A DNA stretch of 64,000 bases from NCBI GenBank assembly GCA_963715455.1, contig OY970245.1:2480001-2544000 (forward strand), given 5' to 3'. Both the position numbers and the translations under genes were made by a program. Shown here piece after piece: positions 35,116 through 45,200 of the stretch. How positions within the stretch are numbered: the stretch's first letter is position 1; each line of letters starts with the position of its first letter. The notes beneath the pieces are model-generated. The model was not told where the DNA came from. It searched no databases and saw nothing but the letters and a program-made list of their open reading frames with translations. Origin of the DNA: VRUE01 sp963715455 (GTDB lineage: Bacteria > Actinomycetota > Thermoleophilia > Solirubrobacterales > 70-9).

Positions 35116-38100
35116 ATGGCCGAGCGTGACTTCATAGCCGCCACCCGCGAGCGTGTCGTCGTCTTCGACGGCGGCATGGGCGCAACCCTCGAGCAGTTCG
35201 ACCTCACCGAGGAGGACTACGGGGGTCTCGCGGGCAAGTGTCACGAGGCGCTGGTGTTGAACCGCCCGGACGTGATCGAGGGGGTGCACAGCTCGATGCT
35301 CGAGGCCGGAGCCGAGGTGGTCGAGACCGACACCTTCCAGGGCTCGCGCCTGAAGCTCGACGAGTGGGGCCTAGGCGAACAGACGCTGGAGATCAACACC
35401 AAGGCGGCGGAAATCGCCCGCCGCGCCGCGGGGCCCGACCGCTTTGTCGCGGGATCGATCGGTCCGACGGGCTTCCTGCCGGCTTCCACCGACCCGACCC
35501 TGGGGGACATCTCCTTCGGCCGACTGGTCGAGGTCTTCGCCGAGCAGGCCCGGGGGTTGATCGCCGGCGGCGCGGACCTGATCATCGTCGAGACCGCGCA
35601 GGACATCCTCGAGGTCAAGGCGGCGATCTTCGGCGCCCGCGAGGCCTTTGCCGACATCGGCCGCAGGCTGCCGATCCAGACCAGCGTCTCGCTCTTGCCG
35701 CAGGGCGGCAAGATGCTGCTCGGCACCGACATCCGGGCCGTGCTGACGACCCTGGTGGCACTCGACGTCGACGTGATCGGCCTCAACTGCTCGACCGGCC
35801 CGGAGGACATGCGCGACGCGATCCGCTTCCTCGGCGAGTACAGCCCGCTGCCCGTGCACTGCATCCCCAACGCCGGCCTACCCCTGCAGGGGCCCGAAGG
35901 CGAGACGATCTTTCCCGAAGAGCCGGGAGCCCTGGCCGCCACCCTGGGTGAGTTCGTCGAGCGCTACGGGGTGGGCATCGTCGGAGGCTGCTGCGGCACG
36001 ACACCAGAGCACGTCGCCGCGATCCGCGAGCGGGTCGTCGACTGCGTGCCCAGCGAGCGCCCGGCACCGGGGCCGGTGCAGGTCTCCTCGATGATGACCT
36101 CCACCCCACTCGTGCAGGAACCGCGGCCGACGCTGGTCGGGGAGCGGGTCAACTCGCAGGGCTCGCGCAAGGCCAAGGAGCTGCTGCTCGCCGACGACTA
36201 CGACGGGCTCGTCCAGGTGGCAGAGGACCAGGTGGAAGGCGGCGCCCACGTGCTCGACGTCTGTGTGGCGCTGACCGAGCGCCAGGACGAGGACGAGCAG
36301 ATGAGCGCCGTCGTCAAGCGGGTCTCGCTCACCCAGCCAGCACCGATCCAGGTCGACTCGACCGAGCCGGAGGTGATCCGCGCGGCGCTGGAGCAGATTC
36401 CCGGGCGGGCGATCGTCAACTCGATCAATCTCGAGGCCGGACGCGACAAGGCCGACGTCGTCGCACCGCTGGCCAAGGCGCACGGGGCGGCGCTGATCGC
36501 GCTGACGATCGACGAGGTCGGCATGGCCAAGACGGCGGAGCGCAAGCTGGAGATCGCCAAACGCATTCGCGACCTGGCCTGCGACGAGCACGGGCTCGAT
36601 CCCGAGGCGTTGATCTTCGACGCGCTCACCTTCACGCTGACCACAGGCGACGAGGAGTGGAAGCCCTCCGCGGTCGAGACGATCGAGGGCATCCGCCGGA
36701 TCAAGGCCGAGATCCCCGGGGTGAAGACCTCGCTGGGAGTGTCGAATGTCTCCTTCGGCGTCTCCCCCCCGGCTCGCGCCGTGCTCAACTCGGTCTTCCT
36801 ACACCACTGCGTCGAGGCGGGGCTCGACCTGGCGATGGTCAACCCCAACCACATCACGCCCTACTCAGAGATCTCCACGGAGGAGCGGGAGCTGACCGAC
36901 GACCTGGTCTTCAACCGGCGTGAGGACGCCCTGGAGCGCTTCATCGCCCACTTCGAGTCGAAGGGTGAGGAGGAGGCAGAGGAGGCCGGCGACCCGACCG
37001 AGGGCATGGAGCCCGAGGAGGCGCTGCACTGGCATGTCCTGCGCCGCAAGAAGGACGGCGTCGAGGAGTGGATCGACCGCTCGGTGGAGAAGATCGGCGC
37101 CGTGCCGACGCTCAACGAGGTGCTGCTGCCGGCGATGAAGGAGGTCGGCGACAAGTTCGGTGCCGGCGAACTGATCCTGCCCTTCGTCCTGCAATCGGCG
37201 GAAGTGATGAAGCGCGCCGTGGCCCAGCTCGAGAACTACCTCGATCGCATCGATGGGCACACCAAGGGCAAGGTCGTGATCGCCACCGTCTTCGGCGACG
37301 TGCATGACATCGGCAAGTCGCTGGTCAACACGATCCTCACCAACAACGGGTACACGGTGATCGACCTCGGCAAGCAGGTCCCGGTCGACACGATCATCGA
37401 GGCGGCGATCGAGAACGAGGCCGATGCGATCGGCCTCTCGGCCCTGCTCGTCTCGACCTCGAAGCAGATGCCGATCTGCGTGCAGGAGCTGCACCAGCGG
37501 GGCCTCGAGTTCCCAGTGCTGATCGGCGGCGCTGCGATCAACCGCGACTTCGGCCGGCGCACGCTCTACCCCAAGGGCAAGGAGTCCGATGAGGTCTACA
37601 GGCCCGGCGTCTTCTACTGCAAGGACGCTTTCCAGGGACTCGACACGATGGACGCACTGGTCGACGAGCCAGCACGCGAGGCCTTGGTCGAGCGGATTCG
37701 TGTCGAGGCCCGGCAGTTGCGCGAGAAGCCCGTCGAAGCCGACCATGGCCCACCGACCAGCGACGACAGCGTGCGCTCGAAGGCCCGCACCGACGTACCG
37801 GTCCCCGCGCCGCCCTTCTGGGGGGCACGGGACGTCGACGTCGATCTCGATGAGGTCTTCCCCCACCTCGACCGCCACGTGCTCTTCAAGCTGCACTGGG
37901 GCGGCCGTGGCGTGAAGGGCGAGGCCTGGGAGGCCCTGGTCGAGGGGCGCGACGGCGAGGAGGGGTTCGCCCCCCGCCTGGAGCGCATGTGGGGCGAGCA
38001 GGACTACCTCCATCCCCGCGCACGGCTCGGCTACTTCCCCTGCAATGCCGACGGCAACGAGCTGATCGTCTTCGACCCGGACGAGCCCCAGCGCCAGCTG

Positions 38101-38649
38101 GAGCGGCTCACCTTTCCGCGCCAGCCCCGGCACGACCGCATCTGCCTCGCCGACTTCTTCCGGCCGCTCGATTCCGGCGAACGCGACGTCGTCGCCCTGC
38201 AGGGCGTCACGGTCGGGCCCGAGGTGACCGAGCTGATCGAGCGCCTCGAGCGCGAAGGCGAGTTCGCCGAACAGCTTTTCGTCCACGGGCTCGGCGTTCA
38301 GGCCGCCGAGGGCCTCGCCGAGTGGCTGCACTCAGAGGTGCGCCGCGAGCTCGAGCTCCCCCTCGACCAAGGTCGGCGCTACTCCTGGGGATACCCAGCC
38401 TGCCCAGACCAGTCCGAGCACGAGAAGGTCTGGCGCCTGCTCGGCCTGACCGAGATCGGCATGACCCTCTCCGACGGCTACGCGGTGCTACCCGAGCAAT
38501 CGACCGTCGCCATCATCGCCCACCACCCCCAGGCCGTGTACTTCGGCATGAAATCGGGGTTTATTCCCGAGGACTCAGCGCCCGACGAGCTGATCGCCGG
38601 TACCGAGCGCGGCGGCGGGCGGGCGGAGCCGACAGGCCCCACCCGCTGA
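35116..38649 (+). CDS. metH: Cobalamin-dependent methionine synthase
   Basis: 1177 residues, all four modules. Homocysteine domain: zinc Cys near residues 224 (LNCSTG) and 291-292 (GGCCGTTPEH). Pterin domain: NSQGSRKAKELL ... NPNHITPYSE. Cobalamin domain: cap, then the B12-ligand motif FGDVHDIGKSLV at about 727-738 and GGAAINRDF. Activation (SAM) domain at the C-terminus with SWGYPACPDQSEHEKVW (about 1090) and AVYFGMKSGFIPEDSAPDELI. Transfers the methyl group of methyltetrahydrofolate to homocysteine. Length is at the short end for MetH but no module is missing. No B12 riboswitch fits in the 33-base upstream gap. Confidence 0.95.
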   Translation: MAERDFIAATRERVVVFDGGMGATLEQFDLTEEDYGGLAGKCHEALVLNRPDVIEGVHSSMLEAGAEVVETDTFQGSRLKLDEWGLGEQTLEINTKAAEIARRAAGPDRFVAGSIGPTGFLPASTDPTLGDISFGRLVEVFAEQARGLIAGGADLIIVETAQDILEVKAAIFGAREAFADIGRRLPIQTSVSLLPQGGKMLLGTDIRAVLTTLVALDVDVIGLNCSTGPEDMRDAIRFLGEYSPLPVHCIPNAGLPLQGPEGETIFPEEPGALAATLGEFVERYGVGIVGGCCGTTPEHVAAIRERVVDCVPSERPAPGPVQVSSMMTSTPLVQEPRPTLVGERVNSQGSRKAKELLLADDYDGLVQVAEDQVEGGAHVLDVCVALTERQDEDEQMSAVVKRVSLTQPAPIQVDSTEPEVIRAALEQIPGRAIVNSINLEAGRDKADVVAPLAKAHGAALIALTIDEVGMAKTAERKLEIAKRIRDLACDEHGLDPEALIFDALTFTLTTGDEEWKPSAVETIEGIRRIKAEIPGVKTSLGVSNVSFGVSPPARAVLNSVFLHHCVEAGLDLAMVNPNHITPYSEISTEERELTDDLVFNRREDALERFIAHFESKGEEEAEEAGDPTEGMEPEEALHWHVLRRKKDGVEEWIDRSVEKIGAVPTLNEVLLPAMKEVGDKFGAGELILPFVLQSAEVMKRAVAQLENYLDRIDGHTKGKVVIATVFGDVHDIGKSLVNTILTNNGYTVIDLGKQVPVDTIIEAAIENEADAIGLSALLVSTSKQMPICVQELHQRGLEFPVLIGGAAINRDFGRRTLYPKGKESDEVYRPGVFYCKDAFQGLDTMDALVDEPAREALVERIRVEARQLREKPVEADHGPPTSDDSVRSKARTDVPVPAPPFWGARDVDVDLDEVFPHLDRHVLFKLHWGGRGVKGEAWEALVEGRDGEEGFAPRLERMWGEQDYLHPRARLGYFPCNADGNELIVFDPDEPQRQLERLTFPRQPRHDRICLADFFRPLDSGERDVVALQGVTVGPEVTELIERLEREGEFAEQLFVHGLGVQAAEGLAEWLHSEVRRELELPLDQGRRYSWGYPACPDQSEHEKVWRLLGLTEIGMTLSDGYAVLPEQSTVAIIAHHPQAVYFGMKSGFIPEDSAPDELIAGTERGGGRAEPTGPTR

Positions 38650-38776
38650 CACCGACCGCTCGGCACCGGGCTTGGGTGGGTTTTTCACCCTGCGGATCAA
38701 GAGACGCCGGAGTGCGCTTGCTAGACCAGTCGCCCGTTGAAACAACTGGCCTAGCGCGTGCTATTCGGTTGGTTAT

Positions 38777-39361
38777 CTACCTAATGTAGATCGGGGTTAA
38801 GGACGCCAGTAACATGTCTAATTTGGCAAATTCTGGACATGATTCGCCGCTAACGTTTTCTACCTGTGCTTCCAAGTAGGTGATGTGATCCGGGCCACCT
38901 GTAACGTTTGGGCCTAAGCCATGACCAGCGAGTTCTGCACTAGAATAGTTACAATTGATAAAGCCGAGGCAGTTCCAGTTCACAATAAAATCATGCCCAA
39001 GCACCCAGGCTAATTCGACTTCTTGTTGTAAGACTAAGATTGTCCCGAGTTTTGTCGGTTTGATCGCGCAGCTAAAGGTACAGTTACTGTAACTCAATTC
39101 AGTAGCTTCGATTGTCGCGGGATTTCCGGAGCTGCTCGTCACGGTGCCAGAGAGTAATACGTTGCATTTGATATTAAGTATGGGGTTTAAGAGAGTCAAT
39201 TTTTCCACCGTCTGGTAGTGCACTTTCGTCGGCGGATTGCATGCGCCTGTAGCGTTTAAGCACAGTTCGGTGGCTTCGGCGGCTGCCGAGGATGTCCCGT
39301 TGCAGGCCATCGCAACGGTCGCCATCGCCGTCGCGAGACCGAGGGTCCTGAGGAGCTTCAT
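38777..39361 (-). CDS. TTA-rich secreted protein, family member 3
   Basis: 194 residues. Signal peptide MKLLRTLGLATAMATVAMAC...SSAAA, and a mature region colinear with the 47137 protein: EATELCLNATGACNPPTKVHY, LLNPILNIKCNVLLSG, NPATIEATEL, LGFINCNYSS, GHGLGPNVTGG, GESCPE, ending AIYIR. Ten in-frame TTA leucine codons. Strong AGGAGGAACAG ribosome-binding site. Roughly half identical to its partner, so this is a clear paralog pair with conserved Cys. Function unknown; likely exported or cell-surface. Confidence 0.8.
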   Translation of the reverse strand: MKLLRTLGLATAMATVAMACNGTSSAAAEATELCLNATGACNPPTKVHYQTVEKLTLLNPILNIKCNVLLSGTVTSSSGNPATIEATELSYSNCTFSCAIKPTKLGTILVLQQEVELAWVLGHDFIVNWNCLGFINCNYSSAELAGHGLGPNVTGGPDHITYLEAQVENVSGESCPEFAKLDMLLASLTPIYIR

Positions 39362-39414
39362 CTGTTCCTCCTAGGGTCGATATCCATTCACGTTCCCCAG
39401 ATGGGGAGCATTTG

Positions 39415-39443
39415 AGATATCCGAATCCCACTCGACGGGTCAA
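39415..39443 (-). promoter_or_regulatory. Candidate promoter of the 38777-39361 gene
   Basis: Minus-strand TTGACC, 17-base spacer, ATATCT, about 55 bases before the start codon. The same two hexamers occur before the paralog at 47137. Confidence 0.5.
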
Positions 39444-39525
39444 AGCCGGGGGCAACACGATCAAGCGTCGCTGGCGGGACGGCTCGATCGGCGTCGTCAA
39501 ACGCCAGCGTGAAGGGAAAGAGGAC

Positions 39526-42294
39526 CTAGCGAGTGCGCGAGCCCGTGCCGCGCGCTTTCTGGCGTTTTGCCTTGCTGCACTGGGCCTTCACGACGGGGTG
39601 CAGCGTGCGCCTCACTCCGTTTTGAGCGATGAATTTGGCTGTTGCCCTCTGCACCTTCGCGCAGAGGTTCGTCGAGTTGACGAGCAGGCCCTTTTTGCCG
39701 CCCTGCATGGTGAGCACGAAGCTCGTCACCGGGACGTCGGGCACGAAGTCGAAGGTCGTGCGAATTCCACCGTTGATGGAGTCGATGCGCCCGACCAGGT
39801 TGGCCTCCACCGGCAGCGAGTCCGGGCCTTTGAGGGCCGTGACCAGATCGGGTAGTGGGTTGCTCGAGGAGCGCAGGTAAACAGGGCCGGAGAGCACCTC
39901 GTCAAAGAGCGGCAGCGTCGCTTCGGCCTGGCCATATACGGATCCCGCCGGGCAATCGTGCGCCGCGAACTGGACCCGGGTGCAGACGGTTTGGATGTGC
40001 GCCTGGTCGAGGAAGGCGGAGCGCGGCAGAGCCACCGAGGCGGCGGCGAAGTTGGCGTCGCCGGGCCTGGGCCTTACCGTCGCCTTGAGGCTCGGATGGG
40101 CGCCGCGGCGCGTACCGCCCCGCAGGCGGAAGAAGAGGCTTGGCTTGAAGCCAAGCGCATCGCAGTTGACGGCGGCGAAGGGGGCGCTGGGCCTGGCCAC
40201 CGCTCCGGCCGGCGAGGTGAGCGTGGCCTCGGTCGCCTTGGCGGCACAGCTGGTCGGATTCAAGGCGAAGCCCGGTCGGTCCAGGGCGATATGAATCGTC
40301 CTGTACCTGATCGGTATGCCTTCGATCAGCTGTGGCAGTGGCTCGGCATGCGCGGTCGCTTGCGCAGTGTTCGGGTCGACCCGGACCGCCGCCCGAATGA
40401 CTTCGTCGCCGAAGTCGAACGGCCCGGCCTGCCGGGGAGCGACCGTGACGAAGCTCAGCGGCGCCCCCTTGTAGGGACCGGATAGGTAGACCGCCGTGGG
40501 CCGCTTGCCGGGCTGCGGTATCCAGAGCGGGTTGGAGCCCGCGCCGACCGCAGCGACGACCCTGCCGATCCGGGAATCGGCTGGGCATTGCCCACTTTCA
40601 GCCGCCGCCCCCAGACAGCGCGGGATGCCGGCAAACGTCGCGACGAAGCCCCTCGGCGGCGTGACGTCCAGGCCTTCGATGTTCTGTTCGCCGTCTCGGC
40701 GCGTGAGCGTGAAGACGAACGGCGAGTGCTGACCGGCCGAGGGGTTGGTCGAGCCAGCCGCGAGCTTCGGCTCGAAGCCGCCCAGCCCATCGCAGTCTTC
40801 GTCGATCTTGATCGGCGAAACGGCTTCCACCGGCGGGCCTCCCGACCAGGGAGTGAATTCGTAGAAGCTGGCGTAGTCACCGCAGGTCGGCGGGTTGAGC
40901 AGCGGTGCCCGGAAGCCCGACTTGAAGACGAGCTTCACTTCCCGCAGCGGCACCTGGGGCAGGTCGAGGAGGACCGATTCGATTTCTCCAGTCGCTTCGT
41001 CGACGTACAGCTGGCCTTCCAGCTTGACGTGAGCGCCGAGGTCGTCGGCGACTGCCCAGAAACGGAAGTTGTTGCCCGGTTCGGGCTCGCGCAGGTAGAT
41101 CGCGCCCTTGATGCGCCGCGACAGGGCGGAGATCTCGGCCTCGAACTCGGCCAGCTTGGCGGCGTCGGGGCATTCCGCCGCCACGCGCTCACCCAGATTG
41201 ACGTCATCGTCGCTGCAGACCTCGAGGCCGTCGGATGCCCCCGTGTTGATCGCCATGCCTTCGGGCAGGCCGACGACCAGATCGCGAACCTGGGAGGGTT
41301 CGAGCACTTTGACCCCGTCGGACGCCGGCAGCCGGGCCGTGATGTCCAGGCCGGTCGGCGCCCCCGCCCGGTGATTGGTCGGCTCGATCGTCAGACTCGG
41401 GCCGAACGGCAGCCGGTTGCAGTCGGTGATCGTGGCGAACTCGTGCGTCACTTCCTCGGCTGGGTTGAATTCCGGTTCGCCGCTAGGGGATTGCGGGTCC
41501 GCCCAGCTCGCAGCATTGACGCCGACGCTCAGCGGAACGCCGCAACGGGTGGGATTGGTCAGGAAGGGCAGCGGCCGCGAGCCCGGCGGGCGCGCTTCGG
41601 AGACGACGCAGCCTTTGGTGAACACCTCGAGGGCCGTGCAGCGTTCGTCGTCGTGCGCTTCGGCAGCCGGCACCCCCCAGAAGGTCGATTTGGCGCCGAT
41701 CAGCCTCGCCGCCGCCGGCGCGTCGCGGATTTCTGCAACCAGCCCGTAATCCCCCTCGGAGCGCACGCGGAAATCGACGAAGGTCGGGTAGATGCCGGCG
41801 ATCAGCCCCACCCGTGCGACGACGTCGCCACCGGGCGGCTCCATCATGAAGACGGGCTCGCGGAATTTAGCCATCAGCTCGTAGGCGGCGACCACCGAGA
41901 TGCCTATCTGGGAGCCGTTGGGGCAGCCGCCGGTCACCTGGTTCCAGCTCAGCAGTTCGGACACCGTGCACTGCTGGGGCACGCCGAGCACGTTGGGGTC
42001 GCCGATCAACCCCGGTGGAGCATTGAAGCGGATGTGCCGGGTCGGCGAGAAGGAGTCCTTGAGATCGAAGACGTTGGGTTCGCTTTCAGGGTCCTGCTTG
42101 ATCTGCACGTCGAGCGTCAGGTCGGGGTGCGCGCCGGCTTCCATGGTCGAGAGCGAGGCGGCAACCGATTCGATCCCAAAGCATTCCGCCCTCGGCGTGA
42201 GATTGCACGGCTCTGCCGCAGCGGCCCCACCCGGGGCCCCGAGGACGATTACGGCTGCGGCGAAAGCGGCAAACAGGGTCGCGCGGCGGATCAT
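39526..42294 (-). CDS. Giant secreted protein, second of a coupled pair
   Basis: 922 residues from the ATG at 42294 (MIRRATLF), with a signal peptide ending near GGAAAAEPCN. The rest is beta-rich with many Cys pairs and repeated segments of the form PxxxxGIxxPTRCGVPLSV / CPDAAKLAEFE / QCPADSRIGRVVA, which look like a series of similar Ig-like domains. The C-terminus is basic (KAKRQKARGTGSRTR). This is a lineage-type surface protein; function unknown. Four-base overlap (ATGA) with the gene upstream. Confidence 0.8.
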   Translation of the reverse strand: MIRRATLFAAFAAAVIVLGAPGGAAAAEPCNLTPRAECFGIESVAASLSTMEAGAHPDLTLDVQIKQDPESEPNVFDLKDSFSPTRHIRFNAPPGLIGDPNVLGVPQQCTVSELLSWNQVTGGCPNGSQIGISVVAAYELMAKFREPVFMMEPPGGDVVARVGLIAGIYPTFVDFRVRSEGDYGLVAEIRDAPAAARLIGAKSTFWGVPAAEAHDDERCTALEVFTKGCVVSEARPPGSRPLPFLTNPTRCGVPLSVGVNAASWADPQSPSGEPEFNPAEEVTHEFATITDCNRLPFGPSLTIEPTNHRAGAPTGLDITARLPASDGVKVLEPSQVRDLVVGLPEGMAINTGASDGLEVCSDDDVNLGERVAAECPDAAKLAEFEAEISALSRRIKGAIYLREPEPGNNFRFWAVADDLGAHVKLEGQLYVDEATGEIESVLLDLPQVPLREVKLVFKSGFRAPLLNPPTCGDYASFYEFTPWSGGPPVEAVSPIKIDEDCDGLGGFEPKLAAGSTNPSAGQHSPFVFTLTRRDGEQNIEGLDVTPPRGFVATFAGIPRCLGAAAESGQCPADSRIGRVVAAVGAGSNPLWIPQPGKRPTAVYLSGPYKGAPLSFVTVAPRQAGPFDFGDEVIRAAVRVDPNTAQATAHAEPLPQLIEGIPIRYRTIHIALDRPGFALNPTSCAAKATEATLTSPAGAVARPSAPFAAVNCDALGFKPSLFFRLRGGTRRGAHPSLKATVRPRPGDANFAAASVALPRSAFLDQAHIQTVCTRVQFAAHDCPAGSVYGQAEATLPLFDEVLSGPVYLRSSSNPLPDLVTALKGPDSLPVEANLVGRIDSINGGIRTTFDFVPDVPVTSFVLTMQGGKKGLLVNSTNLCAKVQRATAKFIAQNGVRRTLHPVVKAQCSKAKRQKARGTGSRTR

Positions 42295-45200
42295 CGCTGC
42301 CCCCTCCGATCGTGGTTGGCTCGGCCGCCACCCTTGCGCTTCTTGTGCTTCTTCTTCACGCAGCGGCCTTTGACGCGGTGCTTGCCTTTGCCACAGGGAG
42401 GGCGCCGGCCCGTGGTGTCGGCAGGGGCGCTGCTGCCCGGTCCGGTGGTGGCCGGAGGCGCCATGGAGGGCGGCGGGGTGGCCGGCGACTGACAGGCGTC
42501 GCCCTGGCACGGCGCCGGGGCGGGCGGATCGGGAATGCCACCCTCGACGCGCGCATCGTAGATCGAGGGGCTGCCGGGCACATCCTGGCCGACGAGCTTC
42601 TCGCGGGTGCGGAAGAAGACATCCTGGCCGTCGGCGCTCATCCCGAAGAGATGGCTGGCTTCCTCACCCTGTCCGGAGGAGATCAGCGCCAGGCAGCCGC
42701 CCGCGTCTTCACAGCCCGGCGCGCCCGTCGCCTTCCACTCGTAGACATCGACCACCCCGTTCGCGTCCTCGGGCAGTAGGCGGTCGGGGCTCTCGAAGAA
42801 GACCGCCTCGCCGTCGTCGGTCAGATTGGCGACCAGGGTCCTCGTGTCGACCCCACCGTTGATGTCGACCAGCATCGCGTCGGCGCTCGGTGAGGCCGCG
42901 GTCGGGTCGCACGAGACGCAGAGCAGCCGTCCCCCAACCGTCGCCTGCGGGTCGTAACGATAGATCGCGCCGCGACCCTCGTTGTCGTAGGAGGTGAGCT
43001 GGGCGTGCGACTGGAAGACGAACACCTCCCCTCCGGGCGTGCTGCGCGTCGGCGAGCCAGAGAGACCCGACTGGGGACCGGGGTTGATCGCTGCGGTCCA
43101 CCGGTCCAGGGCGACCGGGTCACCGCCGAAGCCGCTGAAATCGAGTGGATCGAGCTGCGCGACGAAGCTGAGGGTGGCTTCCTCACGATCCCAGAGATAG
43201 AGGTTGCGCGCATTGTCAACCGCCTGTTCGCCGGCTTCGTTTTCCTGCGCCCCGGTGAGCGCTTTCTGAGAGCTGAGCAGCACCCGCGAGCCGTCAGGAG
43301 AGACGTTGAGGAAGATCGCGTCGGTGGCGATCTGCGACCTGCCGGTCGGGGCGCCGCCCACGCAGGGGCCCGCGTCGACATCGCAGACGAAGAGGGTCGC
43401 AGGCGCTGTGAAGGAGGCTGTAGCGGCATAGAAGACGTGCGTGCCGTCCTCGGAAACCCCGGCGAAGACGCTGGGGGCCTCGGCAACCTGGGTGGTCTGG
43501 CCGCTCCGCCGCAGGTACAGCGCGCCGCCCACCTTGAAGAGGACGGCGGAGCCATCTTCGTTGGCGCCGATGAAGATCGCGTCTTCACCAGCGCCGAAGG
43601 AACCGCCGTCGGGTTTGAGCGAAACCACCTCGGCACTCGCCGACCCGGCGGGCCGGTCGTAGATCGCCACCGTGTCATCGAGTGCCGGCGGGGTCGCTGC
43701 CTCGAGGTGCTCCTCGGAGTCGAAGATCACGTGCTCGCCTTCCGGACTGGCGTAGCGGCCACCGGCACCCAGATCGGTTGCCAGGGAGCCCCTGCCGACC
43801 GGCTCGAAGCCGGACGGCGTGCGCAGGTAGATGCCCGGCTCGAGCGTCTCCGGGAAGACTTCCACCGGCCGCGTCTGCCAGAAGGAGTAAAGCTGGCCGG
43901 CGGCGACGCTCTGCTGGCTTACCGGGTGGTTGATGTCGGGGACCGCCTGCCGGTAGGTGGGGCCGAAGAGCTGACTCGTCCACCCTTCTGGCGGGTGCGC
44001 CCCCGAGCCGCGCTCGGCACGGTAGCCATCGAGCGTGCCGTTGCCCTCGAAACCAGGCAGCGTGCCGACCGTGAAGTACGAGAGGCGCTCGCCGGCGGCC
44101 GCGCCGCGCGGCGGCGTCAGCCAGTTGCTGAACCCGGCCTCGCCGCTGCCGGCGCTGTCGATCAGGGGGGCGAAGGGGGCAAGCCCGTTGGTCTCGGCCG
44201 GTGTGACGAGCTCGTAGGCTCGGCAGTCCGGCAGTCCGGCCGAGAGGCCGGTGCGGTACTCGGTGTTGGGACAGGGAGGAGGATCGCTCCTCTCCAAGGT
44301 CTTGAATTCTTCGTCGTCACCGACCACCGCAGCCGGATTCGCTTCGTTCTCGGCGACGATGCGGAAGTGATAGGTCGTGTTTTCGGCAAGGCCCGTGAGG
44401 GAGGCCTGCACCGCGACCGGGCCTTCGCCCGGGGGGAGCTCCACAGTCGGAGTGCTCTGGCCGTAGTCGACTCCCGTCCCGTACTCAAAGTGGTACTCGG
44501 TTGCCAGACCGGAGGGATCGACCGTCGCGCGCAGCTTCGCTTCGGTGTAGAGAACCGGCAGGGCGGGGTTGGTGGCAACCACAGGGGGGCCGAAGATCCG
44601 GCCCTCGCCGATGCTCGGCCCGAATTTGTTTTCGGCGACCAGGCGGAAGTGGTAGCGCGTGCCGGGATTCACTCCACCAATGTCCGCGTGAACCGCCACG
44701 GGTGCGCTGCCTTTGCCGATCGTGGCCAGATCGGGGACGCAGGGAGCGTCTTCGGCGCTGGAGAAGCCACCGAGCGCGAATTCGACCTCAGTGACGTATT
44801 CGAAGCGACAGTCGAGCAGCTCAAACCCGCGCGGGTTGACCGTTCCGTTCAGCCGCGCGCCTCCCGCCCCCAGGTTGCTGGCCAGGCCGGTCTCGGCCAG
44901 CGGCGGTTCTCCATAGGTCAGCGGCCCAAAGGCCCAGAGATCCGGTGTGCTTGGCGCCGTGTCGTCGAAGGCGATGTAGGCGTTGCCGTTGGCGGGGTAT
45001 GACGCTTCGCATTCTGAGACGCTCAGCGGCGGGTCGGCAAGCGCGCAGGAGTTGTCGATCGCGATGTCGTAGGGCCGACTGAGTTCTTCGGTGAAGCCCT
45101 GCGGGAAGCTGAACTCCGCCACACAGCCACCTCCGGCGTCGTACTCGCGACCCTCTCCCATGCGGTTGGCGAAAGCCAACACGTGGCCGTTCGACTGGTC

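Noticed and set aside
36865..38331. 488-codon minus-strand open frame
   Set aside because: Antisense of metH.
40588..45002. 634- and 665-codon plus-strand open frames
   Set aside because: Antisense to the two giant secreted proteins; residues are shadow Arg/Gly-rich sequence without structure.
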